Origin: Methanomassiliicoccus sp. UBA345 | GTDB lineage: Archaea; Thermoplasmatota; Thermoplasmata; Methanomassiliicoccales; Methanomassiliicoccaceae | Direction: 5' to 3' | Assembly: GCA_002504525.1 (NCBI GenBank) | Contig: DATD01000006.1 | Coordinates: forward strand, 19,959 to 28,808 | Length of the DNA: 8,850 nucleotides | Shown: piece after piece, positions 5,207 to 8,850 of the stretch | Layout: every line of letters begins with the position of its first letter | How positions within the stretch are numbered: position 1 is the first letter of the stretch | Notes under the pieces: model-generated | What the model was told of the DNA's origin: nothing | Databases searched by the model: none | What the model saw: the letters and a program-made list of their open reading frames with translations, nothing else | Program-made: the position numbers and the translations under genes

Positions 5207-5419
5207 CGACAGTGTTTCATCGCGTCTACGAATGCCATCTCATTACCGATAATTCATTCATTCCACATAAACAGCATCTGAATATCGACGAAATTACTGC
5301 GGGATGGATATGAGTTTGTGGAATTAACATCATAATATACCTAAGATTATCTTTAAGTATAAACAATGTAATCATTCCCCAACTGGCGTCGGAGTTTTTG
5401 CCGGTAAGGGTGTGAGAGT
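5207..5419. other. AT-rich intergenic region and leader of the surface-protein gene
   Basis: No gene is seen. The DNA is much richer in A+T than the operon on its left. It carries the candidate promoter at 5351-5363 and a leader of about 37 nt. The leader contains TTTTTGCC and a GGTG at 5409-5412, 7 nt before the ATG, which could pair with the end of 16S rRNA. A search by eye for known riboswitch cores gave nothing convincing. Confidence 0.5.
5351..5363 (+). promoter_or_regulatory. Candidate TATA box for the repeat surface-protein gene
   Basis: CTTTAAGTATAAA is the best TATA-like run upstream of the ATG at 5420. It would place the transcript start near 5383 and leave a leader of about 37 nt with a partial ribosome site. 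Other AT-rich stretches nearby (for example around 5333-5340) are alternatives. Confidence 0.4.
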
Positions 5420-8400
5420 ATGCATTCGCAGGGTGTTCAATCTTCAAGAGCGCACAAGCTCGGCTTCGGAAGATCACTGATCATGTTGAGCGTCTCGGCG
5501 CTCCTGCTTGTCTTGATGTTCGCCGGTGTCGGCGGAGCCAGCGCTGAAACGTACGCAGGCGTCGGTCTAGATGAGATCGAGGGCGGCTACGACTGGGATG
5601 AGGACGGCTCGCCATACATCGTGAACGAGACGATCTTCGTCGAGGCTGGAGAGACGCTGACCATCGGGCCTAATGTTACGGTGCTGTTGGACCAAGACTG
5701 TAGCATCGTCGTCAACGGCACGCTGGTCGTCGATGGTAGCGCGACGCACCCCGTAGTGTTCGATGCGAACTTGACCTCCTCGACATGGTACGGCATAGAG
5801 CTGAACGAGAACAGCACCGCCGTCATCGATCATGCGGTCTTCAGGAATGCGACTGCGGCGATCGAGGCGTCTGACTGCGTTGTCACTATCACCAACTCCC
5901 GATTCATCAGCCTTGGAAATCTGGCGCCGATATATGCGGACTTTCGGGAGAGGGGCAGCATAATCGTTGACGGCTGCTACATAGAAGCGAACTCTGTCGA
6001 TCTGGAAGAGGGCGCGATCTCCATATTCGCCTCGGCTTGGGCAAACGGCGAGCATACCAACGTGACGGAGATTTGCATCACGATCACTGACAATGTGATC
6101 AAGAGCGCTTGCGATCATTGCACGATCTATGTCGGTATGGACGCATTCGCCGTGGACAATGCCACTGCTTCCATCATCGGTGACATCCTGATATCTGGCA
6201 ACACCATCAATGAGGATGCGCTCTCCAGCGACTTGATCGCCTTCCAGGTCGAAGTTGTCGCGAATGACAATGCTACTGCATCCATAGGGGCCAACGTCAC
6301 CATCATCGACAATGAGCTCTCCACCACTGGCACCGAAGGTGATGGCATGGTACGTGTCTATAGGGACGTCACTGCCAATGACAACGCCACCGCATCTCTC
6401 TTGGGCATCATCGTGATCTCTGGCAACAGCTTTGACCAGGCTTCGTCATCTTTGGACTTCATCAACATCAAAACCGATGTGCGCGCGGAGGAAAACGGCA
6501 CCGCTGAGCTCGTCGGGGACATCACTATCATCGACAACGAGATGATGGGGACAGGCGATGCCATGGCTCAAGTGCTGACCGAGGTGATGACTGGGGATAA
6601 TGCCACCGTACGTATCGAAGGCGATACCTCCGTCAGCAAGAACCATGCTGAAGATCCCTCGTATGGTATCCTTGTCGATCGTATGTTCAATGCCAGGGGT
6701 TGCTCTCATGTGTCGGCAGTGGGCAATTTGTACATCGACGACAACGATCTCGGAGACTTGGACCCGTCCGGATTCGTGGTCATTAACATACTCATTGCTG
6801 TGGATGACTCCACTATGTCCGTCATCGGCGACGTTCACATGAGCGGCAATGATCTTCACTCGGCCCTGAATGGCTTCATCACCATCTGGCAATGCATTAC
6901 CTATAACAATGCCACCCTCAATGTCGAGAGCGTCCAGACCATCGAGGGCAATCACATCACTGGGGCCAACGTTGCCATCGTCTTCCAGATGATGAGCAGC
7001 ACCGATCAGGATGGGAGTTCGTCTCTCCAGATCGACTTGAACGTCTTGAACAATGTCGTCGACCAGGCATACCAGGCCGTTTTATTTGCGCCCATAGTGG
7101 CTAATGCCGGGGGCCGCAGCTGCATCAGCATGGAAGCCTCGCTGCACTTTGATTGCAACCGGTTCAACTATACTGGCGTGGATATGCGGCACGCTGTTTT
7201 CATTGACCGAGTTGTCAATGCAAACGATGAGGGCGTCTGCGCCATGGACGTCGAGGTCTGCATCACGGGCAACGAGGCTCAGCTCGAGGCGTTCAATGCC
7301 CTCTACATCGGCGACTTCGCCGACGCAAGAGACAACGCCACTGCCACGCTGCTCGGCGATGTTACCATCGCCGATAACGTCTTCACCATGGGGATGATGC
7401 CAGTTGGGCCCGAGGGCGAGAGCACCTGGATCGCCGTGGAGAGGAAGCACGGTCTGAACGCCAACAGTACGATCATCATATCGTCGAACATCACCGTGGA
7501 GTGCAATGAGTTCAGTGGCAGCGCAGAGCATGGCGTGTTCATGCGGGTCGACGTCCAGAACAACAGCGTGGAGAATGCCACTCTAGACTACTGCGGCGAC
7601 CTTGTCGTCCGTGACAACAACTTCGAGCATTGCTATGGGAATGCTGTTCGCTACGTCGTCAACCTCGACGCGCCCTCGTACGTCGAGATCGATTACGATG
7701 GGGCGGTGATCATTGAGGGCAACACTGTCAAGAACGCCGAAGGCCTGGCCTTCTTCATCAGGCAACGATTGGCCTCCAGTGACTTTGGCCTTATGGCCGC
7801 GAACTTCCCGGTATGCATCGACGGCAACATAGTTGAGATCGCCGAGGGCATGGTCCGCGTCCTTGCCATAGTGAATTCAACCGACGAGTCCCAGCTGACC
7901 CTTGCTGGTGAGGTATGCATAGAAAATAATGAATGCTACGATCTCACCTCGTTCTCCGCTTACTACGATGCTGAGTTCGTCGCGAAGAACAACAGCACGA
8001 TGCTGGTCAACGTGCCCGTGAAGATTTCCGAGAACATCGGATGCGATATCCAGGTGGATAGAGACATCGACGCCTATGACAACGCCACCGTAGATGCCAC
8101 CATACCCACATGCGTTCAGTACAACACTGTCACGGGAAAGATCGAGGTATGGCACGTATTGGATGCAATGCAGGGCAACGCGACCGTCATGGCCACTGGG
8201 GACGTGCTGATACTCCGCAACATGGTAACCTATGACCCCATTGACGGCTCATCTGACGGCATCAACGTCTGGATCAACGTCAGAGCCGCGTGTGATGGTC
8301 GGCAACAGGGCTGCGAGGCAATATACGATGCTGACGTAGTCATAACAGAGAACGAGGTGTCAGCGAATCTGGAAGATTCCAATACGGTATATGGCATCGA

Positions 8401-8850
8401 TGTGTATGTCTCAGTCTACGCTGGTGATTACGGGTCCTTCTCTGGGCCCTGTGAAGGATCCTCCTCCAACGCAGCCTTCGGCGACGTCCTGGTGACCAAG
8501 AACATGGTGACTATGTACGGTGCCTCGGGTGCCAACCTCTGGGGCGTGTACGTTGATCCTGATTGCCGCAGCTATGCACATCCTGGCCAGCGGTCCTGCG
8601 CCACGATCGGCAAGGTAATCGTTGAGTGCAACGAAGTTCTGCTCGCGGGTGACGATAGTGTTGGTATCTCTTTCTACGGCGAATACCAATATGCCTCCGC
8701 CGAGGGCGAAGGGAGCGAAGCCATCACCCTCGCTGGGGTCCAGACGATTCGCGGCAACCTAGTAGATATAGAAGGCAATGACAGCTGGGCCATATGCGTG
8801 TTTGTAAACAGCCTTGCGGGCGCCAAAGCCTATGACGGCGGCAGGGCTGA
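5420..8850 (+). CDS. Large secreted repeat protein, predicted beta-helix-like cell-surface protein (3' end outside window)
   Basis: An uninterrupted frame from ATG 5420 to the right edge gives at least 1143 residues with no stop. The N-terminus is a clear signal peptide: basic Arg10, Lys13 and Arg18, a hydrophobic core SLIMLSVSALLLVLMFAGV, and cleavage expected after A40-S-A42. Residues about 55-110 (IVNETIFVEAGETLTIGPNV, then VVNGTLVVDGSATHPVVFDA and WYGIEL) match the cap and first coils of right-handed parallel beta-helix proteins common on archaeal cell surfaces. From about residue 210 the chain is made of degenerate units of the form 'DNATAS-[hydrophobic]-x-GD-[hydrophobic]3-x-x-N-E-[hydrophobic]'. 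Hand translation shows 26 N-x-S/T sequons, ten of them Asn-Ala-Thr, and about 27 cysteines after the signal. It is acidic and low in lysine. No enzymatic motif is visible. Attachment (transmembrane or PGF-CTERM type) would lie downstream. It probably acts as an envelope or adhesion protein; ligand unknown. Codon use looks less GC-biased than the operon's. Confidence 0.88.
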   Translation, partial: MHSQGVQSSRAHKLGFGRSLIMLSVSALLLVLMFAGVGGASAETYAGVGLDEIEGGYDWDEDGSPYIVNETIFVEAGETLTIGPNVTVLLDQDCSIVVNGTLVVDGSATHPVVFDANLTSSTWYGIELNENSTAVIDHAVFRNATAAIEASDCVVTITNSRFISLGNLAPIYADFRERGSIIVDGCYIEANSVDLEEGAISIFASAWANGEHTNVTEICITITDNVIKSACDHCTIYVGMDAFAVDNATASIIGDILISGNTINEDALSSDLIAFQVEVVANDNATASIGANVTIIDNELSTTGTEGDGMVRVYRDVTANDNATASLLGIIVISGNSFDQASSSLDFINIKTDVRAEENGTAELVGDITIIDNEMMGTGDAMAQVLTEVMTGDNATVRIEGDTSVSKNHAEDPSYGILVDRMFNARGCSHVSAVGNLYIDDNDLGDLDPSGFVVINILIAVDDSTMSVIGDVHMSGNDLHSALNGFITIWQCITYNNATLNVESVQTIEGNHITGANVAIVFQMMSSTDQDGSSSLQIDLNVLNNVVDQAYQAVLFAPIVANAGGRSCISMEASLHFDCNRFNYTGVDMRHAVFIDRVVNANDEGVCAMDVEVCITGNEAQLEAFNALYIGDFADARDNATATLLGDVTIADNVFTMGMMPVGPEGESTWIAVERKHGLNANSTIIISSNITVECNEFSGSAEHGVFMRVDVQNNSVENATLDYCGDLVVRDNNFEHCYGNAVRYVVNLDAPSYVEIDYDGAVIIEGNTVKNAEGLAFFIRQRLASSDFGLMAANFPVCIDGNIVEIAEGMVRVLAIVNSTDESQLTLAGEVCIENNECYDLTSFSAYYDAEFVAKNNSTMLVNVPVKISENIGCDIQVDRDIDAYDNATVDATIPTCVQYNTVTGKIEVWHVLDAMQGNATVMATGDVLILRNMVTYDPIDGSSDGINVWINVRAACDGRQQGCEAIYDADVVITENEVSANLEDSNTVYGIDVYVSVYAGDYGSFSGPCEGSSSNAAFGDVLVTKNMVTMYGASGANLWGVYVDPDCRSYAHPGQRSCATIGKVIVECNEVLLAGDDSVGISFYGEYQYASAEGEGSEAITLAGVQTIRGNLVDIEGNDSWAICVFVNSLAGAKAYDGGRA
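6050..8850 (+). repeat. Tandem degenerate protein-coding repeats of about 34-38 residues, lengthening downstream
   Basis: Aligning units on the 'DNAT' position gives starts near 6053, 6155, 6266, 6380, 6491, 6596, 6698, 6806 and 6905, which is steps of 34, 37, 38, 37, 35, 34, 36 and 33 residues. Further units begin near 7012, 7111, 7225, 7332, 7455, 7570, 7670, 7778, 7880, 7990, 8080, 8175, 8310, 8465, 8598 and 8711, with the spacing rising to about 40-50 residues at the end. Each has a polar DNAT-like turn, a strand, then a second strand ending in N-E/N-x-hydrophobic (for example VTIIDNEL, IVISGNSF, ITIIDNEM, VTIADNVF). Nucleotide identity between units is low except in short words such as GACAATGCCAC, so the expansion is old. 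Confidence 0.8.

Noticed and set aside
5375..5419. Riboswitch in the leader of the surface-protein gene
   Set aside because: The GGCG...TGCC pairing around a T run is short, and the leader of about 37 nt does not match fluoride, c-di-GMP or other cores I can recall.
5567..8689. Series of minus-strand frames (60-183 codons) opposite the repeat protein
   Set aside because: All lie antisense to one uninterrupted plus-strand frame with a signal peptide and repeats. Their periodic similarity follows from the repeats on the coding strand.
6050..8850. CRISPR array or DNA-level tandem repeat
   Set aside because: The periodicity is in the protein sequence. Nucleotide identity between units is low, there are no uniform spacers and the frame stays open throughout.

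Overview
The window looks like part of an archaeal chromosome. The signs are TATA-type promoter elements about 25-27 bp upstream of start codons or the expected start site, an archaeal-type HMG-CoA synthase / thiolase-like / DUF35 operon led by an HTH regulator, a tRNA with encoded CCA, and T-run terminators. The high GC content of the operon and its gene types would fit a Thermoplasmatota lineage such as the Methanomassiliicoccales, but that placement is inference and no marker here proves it.

Layout. Positions 1-71 (minus) hold the first codons of a gene that resembles the flavin-binding pyridoxamine 5'-phosphate oxidase-like (NimA-type) family, apparently leaderless. Positions 213-289 (minus) are a tRNA-Pro(CGG). 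From about 340 to 1680 (minus) lies a lone TnpB-type element of the IS200/IS605 (IS1341-like) group. It has an intact RuvC-type nuclease, a structured 3' region that may be the guide-RNA scaffold, and no TnpA transposase in the window. After about 250 bp of non-coding DNA, a plus-strand operon runs from 1863 to 5179: an XRE-type regulator, 3-hydroxy-3-methylglutaryl-CoA synthase, an SCP2-type thiolase homologue, and a DUF35 zinc-ribbon/OB-fold protein. These are tightly packed (10-nt gap, 4-nt overlap, 1-nt overlap) and end at a T-rich terminator. Finally, 5420-8850 (plus) is one open reading frame that leaves the window. It encodes a secreted protein of at least 1143 residues with a signal peptide and some 25 degenerate repeats of about 33-50 residues, predicted to form a beta-helix-like surface protein rich in N-glycosylation sequons.

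How the genes work together. In methanogens and other archaea, the thiolase, HMG-CoA synthase and DUF35 protein form one complex. It condenses acetyl-CoA to acetoacetyl-CoA and on to HMG-CoA, the entry to the mevalonate route for isoprenoid lipids. Here the synthase keeps its Glu/Cys/His triad and the DUF35 protein keeps its zinc cysteines. The thiolase homologue, however, has lost the nucleophilic Cys (Gly87), the His of the GHP loop (Asp336) and the His of the C-terminal HN-G loop (Gln371). It is therefore unlikely to be a normal thiolase, and this is the most notable observation in the window. Second is the large repeat protein, with its regular Asn-Ala-Thr sites and recurring cysteines. 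Third is the solitary TnpB with its candidate guide RNA.
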